Positions 1 through 8,239 of a DNA stretch of 64,000 nt are shown one piece after another (the stretch's first letter is position 1; the number at the start of each line of letters is the position of its first letter). This DNA comes from JBDHXE01 sp035445085 (lineage in GTDB: Bacteria > Bacteroidota > Ignavibacteria > Kapaibacteriales > UBA2268). Where the stretch lies: the NCBI GenBank assembly GCA_035445085.1, contig DAOMQA010000003.1:1-64000 (forward strand). The letters run 5' to 3'. Under the pieces are notes generated by a model. The model saw only the letters and a list, made by a program, of their open reading frames with translations. It was not told the origin of the DNA and did no database searches. The position numbers and the translations under genes are program-made.

Positions 1-53
1 ATGGCGCTTTCAAGGTAATTCCATTGTAATTTATTAACGATATTTAACATATT

Positions 54-88
54 TTAAAAAAAAAGAGGCTGACTTATGAGACAGCCTC
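54..88 (-). terminator. Rho-independent terminator of paaZ
   Basis: A 7-bp stem (GAGGCTG at 65-71 with CAGCCTC at 82-88) and a 10-nt loop is followed, on the minus strand, by an uninterrupted run of T (the A run at about 55-64). It lies 40 nt past the paaZ stop codon. Positions 1-53 hold nothing that I can identify. Confidence 0.85.
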
Positions 89-127
89 CCCTTCTTATTA
101 ATTTTTAATTTACACGTATCTTTAGCA

Positions 128-2188
128 TCAGATTTTGCAGATTAATGCTGGCTCTTGCTTGGCAACTAAAGTTAATATCGTTGCTTGCGCTACTTGCTCA
201 TTTCGTTGATTAAAAACCTCTATATCCCACCTAACAACACCGTTAGGGGTTATACCTTCTTTGTTTTCTTTCTCCATCTTATCCAAGACTGTAAGATTAA
301 CCCAAATAGTATCATTTACATATACAGGAGTAATAAACCTAAGTTCGTCAATACCATAATTTGCTAAGACAGGTCCTTTTCTACCATCAACAAATAAACC
401 AGCAGCAGCAGCTAAGATGAAATAACCGTGCGCTACTCTACCAGTAAAGAACGACCCCTCAAGTGAAGTCGTGTCTGTATGAGCATAAAATGTATCCCAA
501 CTAACATTCGTAAAGTTAATTATATCTGTTTCGGTAATAGTTCTACGCCTTGTTTGGTAAGTATCGCCGATTTGCAGTTCTTCAAAATGCTTTGAAAATG
601 GGTGTCTTATATCTTCATATCTTTCAGCACCTTTTTGCCATTGCTCCGAAATAAATGATAGAGTTGTTGGGTGGCCTTGTATTGCTGTGCGTTGCATATA
701 GTGAGTTACGCTACGTATTCCACCTAATTCTTCACCTCCGCCTGCACGCCCAGGACCGCCGTGAACTAAATGTGGCATAGGTGAGCCGTGTCCAGTTGAT
801 TCTTTTGCGCTATCTCTGTTTAATATCATTACACGACCGTGATACGAGGCCATGCCAAAGAATAATTCTTTCGCAATTCTGTTGTCGTTGGTAAAAATAG
901 AACCAACTAAACTGCCTTTTCCCATTTTAGCTATTTGGATTGCTTCATCATTATTTTTGTAGGGGATGATAGTGCTTACAGGTCCAAATGCCTCTATATC
1001 GTTTACTTCACTATTAGCAAAAGGCTCTTCGCATAGCAATAACGTTGGTGCAAAGAATGCTCCTTTATATTTATCTGCACCTAAGACGTCAATACTATCT
1101 AATCCCCCTGTAATTAGCTTGGAAGATTGCATAAGCTGCTGAACTGCTTTGCCAACATCTTCTACTTGTTCAGTGCCAGCTAAGGGACCCATTCTTACTT
1201 CTTCTAAAATTGGATTACCAATTTTTGTCTTTAATAACTTCTCTTTAATTGCTTGAGACACTGCTTCTGCGTAAGGCTCTGGAACAATTACCCTACGGAT
1301 AGCTGTACATTTTTGCCCTGCCTTTACAGTCATTTCTCTTACAACTTCCTTTATATATAAATCAAATTCAGGTGTGTTTGGTGCTGCATCTAAACCGAGT
1401 ATCGAACAATTAAGGGAATCTGCTTCTAAGTTGAAACGAACGCTATTATTAATGATATTTTTTTGACTTTTTAGCATAGTACCAGTCCAAGCACTACCTG
1501 TAAAAGTTACAGAATCTTGACCATCTAAGTGTTCTAATAAGTTTCCTGTATTTCCGCATATTAGCTGCAAGGCGCCCTCTGGTAATATGCCAGATGCTAT
1601 AATTTCCTTTACAACTGCTTCTGCTAAATATGCTGTTAAAGAGGCTGGCTTTACAATAGCTGGAACACCTGCTAAAAATGTTGATGATAATTTTTCTAAC
1701 ATCCCCCAAACAGGAAAATTAAAGGCGTTGATATGGACTGCTATTCCTTCTAAAGGGACGTATATATGATGCCCTACAAAAGTGCCTCCTTTAGATAATC
1801 CTTCTAATTGACCATCTAAAAGGAAGGGTTGATTAGGTAATTCCCTTCTGCCCTTACTTGCATAAGTAAACAAAGTGCCTATGCCACCTTCAATATCTAT
1901 CCAAGAATCGACTTTAGTAGCTCCTGTTTTGTACGAAAGTTGATAAAAGTATTCTTTTTTTGACATTAAATGCTGCGCTAGCGCTTTTAACATTCTTGCC
2001 CTCTCGTGAAAGGTCATTTTTTTGAGTCTAATGCCACCAGTAGATTTCCCATATTCTATCATTTTCTTAAAATCTAATCCGTTGCTTGATATTGAAGCAA
2101 TGGGCTCTCCCAGAACTGCATCAAAAAGTACTTTTCCTTCATCGTTTCCTTCTATCCAAGAACCATAAGCATAACTTTGTAACTTCAT
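128..2188 (-). CDS. paaZ: Bifunctional ring-opening aldehyde dehydrogenase / enoyl-CoA hydratase PaaZ
   Basis: Two-domain enzyme of 686 aa, the usual PaaZ length. Residues 1 to about 520 are an aldehyde dehydrogenase domain with the catalytic Glu255 (NLEAD) and Cys294 (GQKCTA). Residues about 535-675 are a MaoC-like hot-dog hydratase domain with Asp565 and His570 in SWDTFYAHTD. These positions line up almost one-to-one with the E. coli enzyme. In the family PaaZ opens the oxepin-CoA ring of phenylacetyl-CoA catabolism and oxidises the resulting aldehyde. No other paa gene is in the window, so the true substrate is open. It is cytosolic, transcribed alone, and has a strong terminator downstream and a palindrome-rich region upstream. 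Confidence 0.93.
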   Translation of the reverse strand: MKLQSYAYGSWIEGNDEGKVLFDAVLGEPIASISSNGLDFKKMIEYGKSTGGIRLKKMTFHERARMLKALAQHLMSKKEYFYQLSYKTGATKVDSWIDIEGGIGTLFTYASKGRRELPNQPFLLDGQLEGLSKGGTFVGHHIYVPLEGIAVHINAFNFPVWGMLEKLSSTFLAGVPAIVKPASLTAYLAEAVVKEIIASGILPEGALQLICGNTGNLLEHLDGQDSVTFTGSAWTGTMLKSQKNIINNSVRFNLEADSLNCSILGLDAAPNTPEFDLYIKEVVREMTVKAGQKCTAIRRVIVPEPYAEAVSQAIKEKLLKTKIGNPILEEVRMGPLAGTEQVEDVGKAVQQLMQSSKLITGGLDSIDVLGADKYKGAFFAPTLLLCEEPFANSEVNDIEAFGPVSTIIPYKNNDEAIQIAKMGKGSLVGSIFTNDNRIAKELFFGMASYHGRVMILNRDSAKESTGHGSPMPHLVHGGPGRAGGGEELGGIRSVTHYMQRTAIQGHPTTLSFISEQWQKGAERYEDIRHPFSKHFEELQIGDTYQTRRRTITETDIINFTNVSWDTFYAHTDTTSLEGSFFTGRVAHGYFILAAAAGLFVDGRKGPVLANYGIDELRFITPVYVNDTIWVNLTVLDKMEKENKEGITPNGVVRWDIEVFNQRNEQVAQATILTLVAKQEPALICKI

Positions 2189-2232
2189 TCTATCTATCCA
2201 TTTTATTTTTAATTATTATCGTTTAATTAACG

Positions 2233-2259
2233 TTAAATATAATTTTAAATTATATTTAA
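2233..2259. promoter_or_regulatory. Candidate operator: 12-bp perfect inverted repeat upstream of paaZ
   Basis: TTAAATATAATT (2233-2244) and AATTATATTTAA (2248-2259) are exact reverse complements separated by TTA. The site is 45 nt upstream of the paaZ start codon, in the 250-bp divergent region shared with the reductase gene. A second small palindrome, TACTATAGTA, lies at 2277-2286. The symmetry is typical of a dimeric repressor site, but the region is very AT-rich, so some palindromes are expected by chance. The regulator is unknown. Confidence 0.45.
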
Positions 2260-2335
2260 ACTATACTACGTAATGCTACTATAGTATAATAGCTTGGCCT
2301 ACATATACAGTAAAATAGTATATTGTAAGCTAAAC

Positions 2336-2378
2336 ACAACAAATTATTTAAGTTAAAGTAGCATTAATAATTTGTTGT
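2336..2378. repeat. 13-bp perfect inverted repeat in the paaZ/reductase divergent region
   Basis: ACAACAAATTATT (2336-2348) is repeated as its exact reverse complement at 2366-2378, with a 17-nt spacer. It lies about 60 nt upstream of the reductase start. It has no T-tract on either side, so a terminator is less likely than an operator or a 5' leader hairpin. Confidence 0.45.
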
Positions 2379-2438
2379 ATTGCTTTAAATTGTTTAAGTT
2401 GCTTTAAACATATGTACAATATTTAGAGAAAATATATA

Positions 2439-3107
2439 ATGAGTCACATTGTCAAAATTTTATCTATTGAGCATCTTACTCATGATGTTCTTAGAATTAT
2501 TGCAGAAAAGCCAATAGGTTTGAATTTTACTCCAGGTCAGGCAACAGATATATCTATCAACAAAGAAGAGTGGAAAAATGAAATAAGAACTTTTACATTT
2601 ACATCTCTACCAAGTGCTGACCATATTGAATTTAATATTAAAACCTATCCTGACCATAACGGCGTTACAAATCAGCTTTTAAGTTTAAAGGCTGGCGATG
2701 AGCTTATTACCTACGATGTATATGGCGATATTCACTATAAAGGCGAGGGTATTTTTATTGCTGGAGGAGCTGGTATAACCCCTTTTACAGCTATATTAAA
2801 TTCTTTGGAAGCCAACAATCAAATTGGAAATAATAAACTAATATTCGCTAATAAAACAAAAGCGGATATTATGCTTGAAGATAAGTTTAATAAACTCCTA
2901 GGTAAAAATTTTATCAATGTTCTTTCAGATGAAGCTATTGATGGTTACGAGCATGGCTTCGTTACAGCCGAAATTATCAAAAAATATATGGACGATACTA
3001 CTAAATTCTTTTATTTATGCGGTCCACCCCCTATGATGAATGCCGTTGAAAAAGCATTAGCTTCTTTGTCCATAGCAGATGAATTTATTGTTAAAGAAGG
3101 TTTCTAA
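2439..3107 (+). CDS. Flavodoxin-reductase-like FAD/NAD(P)H oxidoreductase
   Basis: A 222-aa soluble protein of the ferredoxin-NADP+ reductase fold, without a ferredoxin domain. The N-terminal half is the FAD-binding barrel with the flavin motif RTFTFTS. The C-terminal half binds the nicotinamide nucleotide and has GGAGITPF and the late CGPPPMM motif of the family. It would move electrons between NAD(P)H and a flavodoxin, ferredoxin or other acceptor. It is divergent from paaZ, which could hint at a shared pathway, but nothing else supports that. A hairpin terminator follows. Family confidence is high; partner and substrate are unknown. Confidence 0.85.
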   Translation: MSHIVKILSIEHLTHDVLRIIAEKPIGLNFTPGQATDISINKEEWKNEIRTFTFTSLPSADHIEFNIKTYPDHNGVTNQLLSLKAGDELITYDVYGDIHYKGEGIFIAGGAGITPFTAILNSLEANNQIGNNKLIFANKTKADIMLEDKFNKLLGKNFINVLSDEAIDGYEHGFVTAEIIKKYMDDTTKFFYLCGPPPMMNAVEKALASLSIADEFIVKEGF

Positions 3108-3141
3108 AATAAAAAAATAATAAATCTCTTGTTTTTATATA

Positions 3142-3183
3142 TAGAACACTACACCTTATAAAGTATAGTGTTCTAATGTTTTA
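3142..3183 (+). terminator. Hairpin terminator after the flavodoxin-reductase-like gene
   Basis: A 10-bp perfect stem, TAGAACACTA (3142-3151) with TAGTGTTCTA (3166-3175), with a 14-nt loop, is followed by a short T-rich stretch. It lies 34 nt after the stop codon. Confidence 0.7.
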
Positions 3184-3291
3184 ATCGGGATGAATACAAC
3201 AAAAGCCATAATTAATACTTGCAAATTACTGTGCAAATATATTATATTTACAGTGTAGATTTTTTCTATAATTTATATAAAAGGTTTAATT

Positions 3292-4575
3292 ATGAAATAT
3301 TTTCTTTCAATAATGTTGTTGCTTTTTGTAGTAACATCTTTTAATGTACAAAGTATTTTTGCTGAAGATTGGAAGATTAAAGGAAATGCTTTTGTTGTTC
3401 CTTATCTTGATGGAAGAGACTTCTTGAACGAAACACACCCACTTACATTTACAGCTATGAAACTTCGTTTGGGAGTCGAAAAGCAAGTTGGTAACTTTAC
3501 ATTTAATATGGCGTTACAAACGTCAAAAATATTCGGCGATCAAGCAAATGTTGTTTCGACTGCTGCACCTGTATATATTTTGGAAGGCTATATTAAATAC
3601 GATAGTATCTTTAATATACCTTTATCTTTAACTGCTGGACGCCAACAAATTGAATATAATGACGGGCGATTTTTGGGAACTAGCCCTTGGAGTTATATCG
3701 AAAGAGCTCACGATGGTTTTAGACTTTCTTATAAAGAAAATAATATGTTCCTTGATGTTTTTGCTACTAAACATACCGCAATAGATGCTTCTCCTTCTTT
3801 TAACGCTTTGCCAAATGCTTATCCTTACCCAGAAGCTCCATATGAAGATTATGATATGCTTGGATTTTGGTATGCTAATAAATTTGGAGACAAAAAAAGC
3901 AATTCAGGTGCTCATAACTTAGACTTGTTTACTTATTGGGAAGTTAATGCACAAAAAGATAATAGTAATTTTACAAAATTAGATAGGTTTACTTCTGGGT
4001 TTTACTATCAATGGAGTATCAATGCTTTCTCAGCTAAAGCTAAGATGGCGTATCAATATGGAACAAAAGGTGCAAAAGATGTCGCTGCATCGTTAATTGG
4101 GGTTGATGTTGATTATCAAGTTAATGAAGATTTAGGTATAGGATTAGGTACAGAAATGTTTTCTGGTACTTCACCGACTGAAACACAGAAAATCAACACC
4201 TTTGATGATTATTTTGGCAGAAAACATGGATTTTTAGGGGTCATGGATTATTTTGCGGGTGCTCGTAATTCTTATATGGGCTTAGGAGTGAATGACTTCT
4301 ACATAGAAGGAAAATATCAAATTCATCCAAAATGGAGTATAAGCTTAACGCCTCATTATTTCCTATCTAATCAAACAAGTACAAGTGGAAAAAGTGATTA
4401 TGGTATGGAATTCGATATTAGCTTAAAATATACCTTACAAAAAGGTATTTGGATAGAATGGTTTAATGGACTATTTATGCCGGGCGAATTAATGAAGGAG
4501 ATGTATCAAGTAGGGACTAAAGAGCGTGGCGATACAGGCTTTTCAAGTTATTTAAGATTTAATGCGGCTATATAG
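3292..4575 (+). CDS. Outer-membrane porin, alginate-export-like
   Basis: A 427-aa protein with an N-terminal signal peptide (hydrophobic core about residues 4-20, cleavage likely after FAED or near residue 25). The rest alternates short polar turns with aromatic-rich beta strands, as in a beta-barrel. The stretch AGRQQIEYNDGRFLGTSPW and the later RAHDGFRLSY resemble the alginate-export domain family, whose members form anion-selective outer-membrane channels in Gram-negative bacteria. No alginate biosynthesis gene is near, so a general or unknown solute is more likely. It is transcribed alone, with a hairpin after it. Barrel assignment is firm; substrate is not known. Confidence 0.75.
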   Translation: MKYFLSIMLLLFVVTSFNVQSIFAEDWKIKGNAFVVPYLDGRDFLNETHPLTFTAMKLRLGVEKQVGNFTFNMALQTSKIFGDQANVVSTAAPVYILEGYIKYDSIFNIPLSLTAGRQQIEYNDGRFLGTSPWSYIERAHDGFRLSYKENNMFLDVFATKHTAIDASPSFNALPNAYPYPEAPYEDYDMLGFWYANKFGDKKSNSGAHNLDLFTYWEVNAQKDNSNFTKLDRFTSGFYYQWSINAFSAKAKMAYQYGTKGAKDVAASLIGVDVDYQVNEDLGIGLGTEMFSGTSPTETQKINTFDDYFGRKHGFLGVMDYFAGARNSYMGLGVNDFYIEGKYQIHPKWSISLTPHYFLSNQTSTSGKSDYGMEFDISLKYTLQKGIWIEWFNGLFMPGELMKEMYQVGTKERGDTGFSSYLRFNAAI

Positions 4576-4612
4576 TTATATCGAATAATTTGATGTAATT
4601 GAATTTATTGAA

Positions 4613-4667
4613 GGCGGAATGAAGTATAATGTTATAATAGATTATCTTTGTTCCGCCACTATTTTAC
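4613..4667. terminator. Hairpin between convergent porin and pgsA-like genes
   Basis: GGCGGAA (4613-4619) pairs with TTCCGCC (4651-4657). A smaller AT-rich hairpin lies inside the loop. It sits between the convergent genes ending at 4575 and 4691, and a T-rich stretch follows on the plus strand. It is a plausible but not textbook terminator. Confidence 0.5.
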
Positions 4668-4690
4668 AAGTTATATTATTATATATTTTC

Positions 4691-5206
4691 TTACTTCCTT
4701 GCCCTAATCTCTCTAAACATACGCGACATATATTGAAAGAAAGTATATGCCATTGCCGATAGTGCAAGCAAAGTACCATATCTTTGCGCATAAATATTAT
4801 CTAGTACTAAGCCAAGTGTAACAAGTAAAATAATCGTGTAAGTAGCTTTGCCCTCAAAAGTTGAAGTTAAAGTAATATTTATTTTTTTCCTTGCGTACAT
4901 CCCGCCTATTAAAATTAATAAATCTCTGCCTATAATACTTGCCAGAAACCATAAGGGCATTTTGTCTATATAAACTAATACTATTCCAATAAGCCCAATA
5001 AATACCTTGTCAGCTATCGGATCTATTATCTTACCTAATTCAGTTACTTGCCCTAACTTTCTTGCAAGGTATCCATCTAAAAAATCTGTAATACCAGCTA
5101 TTACACCCAAGCCAATAGCTATTTCTATCTTGTTCATCAATAGCAATATGATTATAGGGATAGCCAATATTATTCGTGATATACTCAATGAGTTAGATAT
5201 ATTCAT
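4691..5206 (-). CDS. pgsA: CDP-alcohol phosphatidyltransferase (PgsA-like)
   Basis: A 171-aa integral membrane enzyme with about four to five hydrophobic helices. The signature DG-x2-AR-x8-G-x3-D-x3-D is complete (DGYLARK ... GKIIDPIADK, about residues 44-67). In PgsA this site transfers glycerol 3-phosphate to CDP-diacylglycerol, the first step of phosphatidylglycerol synthesis. The length and the early position of the motif match PgsA better than PssA, but substrate cannot be proved from the motif. Its start overlaps the end of the upstream symporter gene by 4 nt (ATGA), so the two are translationally coupled. Confidence 0.85.
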   Translation of the reverse strand: MNISNSLSISRIILAIPIIILLLMNKIEIAIGLGVIAGITDFLDGYLARKLGQVTELGKIIDPIADKVFIGLIGIVLVYIDKMPLWFLASIIGRDLLILIGGMYARKKINITLTSTFEGKATYTIILLVTLGLVLDNIYAQRYGTLLALSAMAYTFFQYMSRMFREIRARK

Positions 5207-6570
5207 TTTTTGTTCTTATAAATTAATATAATGCTTAATATTCCTGCAAAAATAATAGCAGGGAACATTGGTTCAAAATCAAATCCAACTTTTATCAAAT
5301 CATTTTTATATATACTAAAAATAAGAGCTATAATTGTAGTACTGATTAAGATAGTAATCGAATCTTTTGAGTTTAGTAACTTGCTGTTAAAATAAGTAAG
5401 AGTAAGCGGAATAATTAGCCCTGGTATCGCAATTGACGAAGTTTTATATATCAAATCAACTGCTGATGGTATGCTGATAGCTAAAATAATTGCCATAATA
5501 GAGCTAATTAATAGTCCTATTCTAATTTTAAATTCCTCGCTGCCTTTTAAATATTTATGTAGCAAATCCCTTCCTATTGTAACGCCGCTAATAAAAGAAT
5601 AACTATTTAAAGTAGACATAATTGTAGCGAGCATAGAGACTACAAAAATTCCTTTGACAAATGGAGGTAGCACTAATTCTCCAAGTAAAGGAAACGCCAT
5701 CATTGGCTCTATTTCGGGTAATCTTGCTTTCGCGTACAAGCCCGCAGATAAAGTTAAAAAATCGAATAAAGCCCAAAAGAGAATAGATATAAATACGCCA
5801 TTTCTTGCGATTTTAGGGCTTCTTGCAGCAGCACACCTTTGATGAAATGAAGGGTCCACGAATGTCTGAAATGCAATGATATACCACGATAAGACATATT
5901 GCCAGCTTAATCCGCCTAGTGGAGACAAGTGTTTGCTCGGCAGTCTTGCTAAATTCTCATCTACAAATCCAAAATGATGATAAGAGAATATAAAAAGAAG
6001 TATAAAACCTACAAACATTAGTATAAATTGAGCTGAATTTGTATATATATCAGCTCTAAAACCACCAGTAAATAAATATACCAATGAAAGAATAGTACCA
6101 AATATTATTGAAATCCATAATTCCCAGCCTGAAAACAATTGAATAATTACACCAAGCATTAATATATAGGCTGAAGGGATTGTTATTAATAATATGATGA
6201 TTGCCGAGATTATACCTGCCTTTCTGCCGTAATAATACTCTAATTGCTCTGGTATAGAACTAAAACCCATATCTCTGATTTTTCCTGCTAAGAATCCTCC
6301 AAATAATGCTGCAGCGATATAATAAGGCAGTCCAAAACTTATCCAAGCTACCACGCCAGAATTATATACAAATTCTCCAACACCCAAAATAGAACCATAC
6401 CAAGTAGCGACTAATGAGGCTACAAACAGCGGCAAAGATAATTTTCTGCCCGCTAATAAGAAGTCGTCTTTTTTTGTACCTGATGTTTTTTTGCTTACAT
6501 ATAAGCCGATTATCACCATAGCAAGAAAATATACGGCAATAACTATAATATCAATTAAACCTAATTTCAT
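5203..6570 (-). CDS. Sodium:solute symporter family transporter
   Basis: A membrane protein of 455 aa with about 12-13 hydrophobic helices, of the SSS/SSF (LeuT-fold) family. Family marks include the conserved GGF...D region (LFTGGFRADIYTN), and an early LLAGRKLSLP segment. The solute is not predictable. I placed the start at the ATG at 6568-6570 (MKLGLIDIIV). A longer frame begins at a TTG seven codons upstream but has no ribosome binding site and adds only an unconserved hydrophobic stub. It overlaps the downstream pgsA-like gene by 4 nt. Confidence 0.83.
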   Translation of the reverse strand: MKLGLIDIIVIAVYFLAMVIIGLYVSKKTSGTKKDDFLLAGRKLSLPLFVASLVATWYGSILGVGEFVYNSGVVAWISFGLPYYIAAALFGGFLAGKIRDMGFSSIPEQLEYYYGRKAGIISAIIILLITIPSAYILMLGVIIQLFSGWELWISIIFGTILSLVYLFTGGFRADIYTNSAQFILMFVGFILLFIFSYHHFGFVDENLARLPSKHLSPLGGLSWQYVLSWYIIAFQTFVDPSFHQRCAAARSPKIARNGVFISILFWALFDFLTLSAGLYAKARLPEIEPMMAFPLLGELVLPPFVKGIFVVSMLATIMSTLNSYSFISGVTIGRDLLHKYLKGSEEFKIRIGLLISSIMAIILAISIPSAVDLIYKTSSIAIPGLIIPLTLTYFNSKLLNSKDSITILISTTIIALIFSIYKNDLIKVGFDFEPMFPAIIFAGILSIILIYKNKK

Positions 6571-6648
6571 AAAATTAAATAGTAAAAACAAAATAAATAT
6601 AGTAAATTTGTAAATTATAAAATTTACTATTCAAAATTAGTAAAAAAT

Positions 6649-7422
6649 ATGCTTTATACTATGCCATTAACGCAAAGATTAAGAAAATTAGTAAAATCTT
6701 TGCATCAGAAACAGTTTAGAGACCAAAATGGTCTTTATGTAGCCGAAGGTGAAAAACTTGCCAAAGAGCTATTAAATAGTGAACATCAGCCTGAATTAAT
6801 AATTATCAGGGAGTCGCCAACGTCAGATATTCAAGATTTGGTAAATTACTATGGTGATAAAGGAATTGCTGTATATACTGCTCCAAAGCACCAATTTGAC
6901 CAATTAACAGATGCGAAAAGCCCGCAAAGTATTATAAGTATTATTGCTATACCACAAGAGCCAGAGTTTGATAGTAGTTCATTTCTTTTGCTTGATGGAA
7001 TATCTGACCCAGGTAATGTTGGTACTATTATACGTACAGCTGATTGGTTCGGTATAAATCAAATTATTCTTAGCCGGGATTGTGCCGATTTATATAACCC
7101 TAAGACTGTTCGTGCAACAATGGGGGCAATTTATAGGATGAAAGTGAGATTCGAGCTTGATTTGTATGATTTTATTCATAAGCATTTTAAAAGTCATAAA
7201 ATTTTTGCTGCCGATATATCTTCTGAAAATAATTTAGAAAGTATCAAAGTTCCTAAAAAATTCGGACTTGTCTTTGGTAGCGAGTCGCATGGCTTGTCTC
7301 AAGAAGTTAAATCTTTAGTCAATTCTAATTTTATTATTACGGGTAGTGGAGCGTCAGAATCCTTAAATGTTGCTGTCTCTGCAGGAATTTCATTACACTA
7401 TTTTACTAAAAAAATAAAATAA
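6649..7422 (+). CDS. SpoU/TrmH-family RNA 2'-O-methyltransferase
   Basis: A 257-aa SPOUT methyltransferase. The N-terminal substrate-binding domain covers about residues 1-100. The catalytic knot has all three SpoU motifs: motif 1 with SDPGNVGTIIRTAD, motif 2 with LVFGSESHGLS, and motif 3 with SGASESLNVAVSAGI. It uses SAM to 2'-O-methylate a ribose, most often in 23S rRNA (RlmB-like) or tRNA. The target base cannot be read from sequence. A second in-frame ATG at 6661 is a possible start. It is divergent from the symporter gene, with about 80 bp between them. Confidence 0.88.
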   Translation: MLYTMPLTQRLRKLVKSLHQKQFRDQNGLYVAEGEKLAKELLNSEHQPELIIIRESPTSDIQDLVNYYGDKGIAVYTAPKHQFDQLTDAKSPQSIISIIAIPQEPEFDSSSFLLLDGISDPGNVGTIIRTADWFGINQIILSRDCADLYNPKTVRATMGAIYRMKVRFELDLYDFIHKHFKSHKIFAADISSENNLESIKVPKKFGLVFGSESHGLSQEVKSLVNSNFIITGSGASESLNVAVSAGISLHYFTKKIK

Positions 7423-7491
7423 AGAACAATAAAAACACTCTACATAATATAAAATAAGTAAAATTACTTATGATTATGCATAATATTTGTT

Positions 7492-7499
7492 TACTTTTG
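7492..7499 (+). promoter_or_regulatory. Candidate Bacteroidota-type -7 box for plsY
   Basis: TACTTTTG matches the TAnnTTTG -7 consensus of Bacteroidota and lies about 30 nt upstream of the plsY ATG. A clear TTG -33 element at the usual 20-nt spacing is not present (TTATG near 7468), so support is moderate. Confidence 0.45.
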
Positions 7500-7530
7500 A
7501 TGTAACGATAAAAGATAGGAGTTAGTTATT

Positions 7531-8229
7531 ATGGGAAGTGTTCCTTATATACTTTTAATTGCTATAATTAGTTATTTGTTAGGTTCTGTTCCTACTGCTG
7601 TAATTATTAGTAAGCTATTTTATAAGTCCGATATACGCGAGCAAGGAAGCGGTAATATGGGTAGCACTAATACATATAGAGTATTAGGTGTAAAGTGGGG
7701 CATCTTTGTGCAAGTAGTTGATATCTTAAAAGGATATTTAGCGGTAACTCTTATTGCAACTACTTTAGGTGCAGGGCTAATTATTCCTAATGCGACCTCG
7801 TTTGAGGATATAACATTGCTTAAAATTATGGCTGGTATATCCGCTATAATAGGACATATTTTTCCTGTTTTTGCAGGTTTTAGAGGTGGAAAAGGTATAA
7901 ATACTGCTACTGGAATGTTACTAGGTTTGGTCCCAACCGATGTGTTAATTGCGTTTGCTCTATTTGCTATTGCTTTACTATCATCTGGTTACGTATCGTT
8001 AGGTTCTATTGTAGCTGCATTTACCATACCAGGGTCCTTAATGCTTAGGTATAATGTTTTTGGTGCAGATATTCCGGGCTATCATATTTTGGTATATTTT
8101 TCGCTTTCTATACTTGTTCTTGTATTATTTACTCATCGCACTAATATCAAAAGAATTCTAAGCGGGACTGAAAATAAGTTTCAGAAACTACAGATAGTTA
8201 AATTAAAATTCAAAAAAGGTAAAGAATAA
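7531..8229 (+). CDS. plsY: Glycerol-3-phosphate acyltransferase PlsY
   Basis: A 232-aa membrane enzyme with about five to seven helices. Motif 1 (GSGNMGSTNTYR, near residue 38) and motif 2 (GFRGGKGINTATG, near residue 117) are complete. PlsY uses acyl-phosphate from PlsX to acylate glycerol 3-phosphate at position 1, giving lysophosphatidic acid. It is somewhat longer at the C-terminus than average, with a basic tail. It is followed 10 nt later by gpsA, which makes the glycerol 3-phosphate, so the pair is an obvious operon. A GATAGGAG ribosome binding site lies before the ATG. Confidence 0.93.
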   Translation: MGSVPYILLIAIISYLLGSVPTAVIISKLFYKSDIREQGSGNMGSTNTYRVLGVKWGIFVQVVDILKGYLAVTLIATTLGAGLIIPNATSFEDITLLKIMAGISAIIGHIFPVFAGFRGGKGINTATGMLLGLVPTDVLIAFALFAIALLSSGYVSLGSIVAAFTIPGSLMLRYNVFGADIPGYHILVYFSLSILVLVLFTHRTNIKRILSGTENKFQKLQIVKLKFKKGKE

Positions 8230-8239
8230 AGATAATATA

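Noticed and set aside
6571..6591. Upstream TTG start for the sodium:solute symporter
   Set aside because: It adds seven residues without a ribosome binding site, and the ATG at 6570 gives a normal N-terminus.
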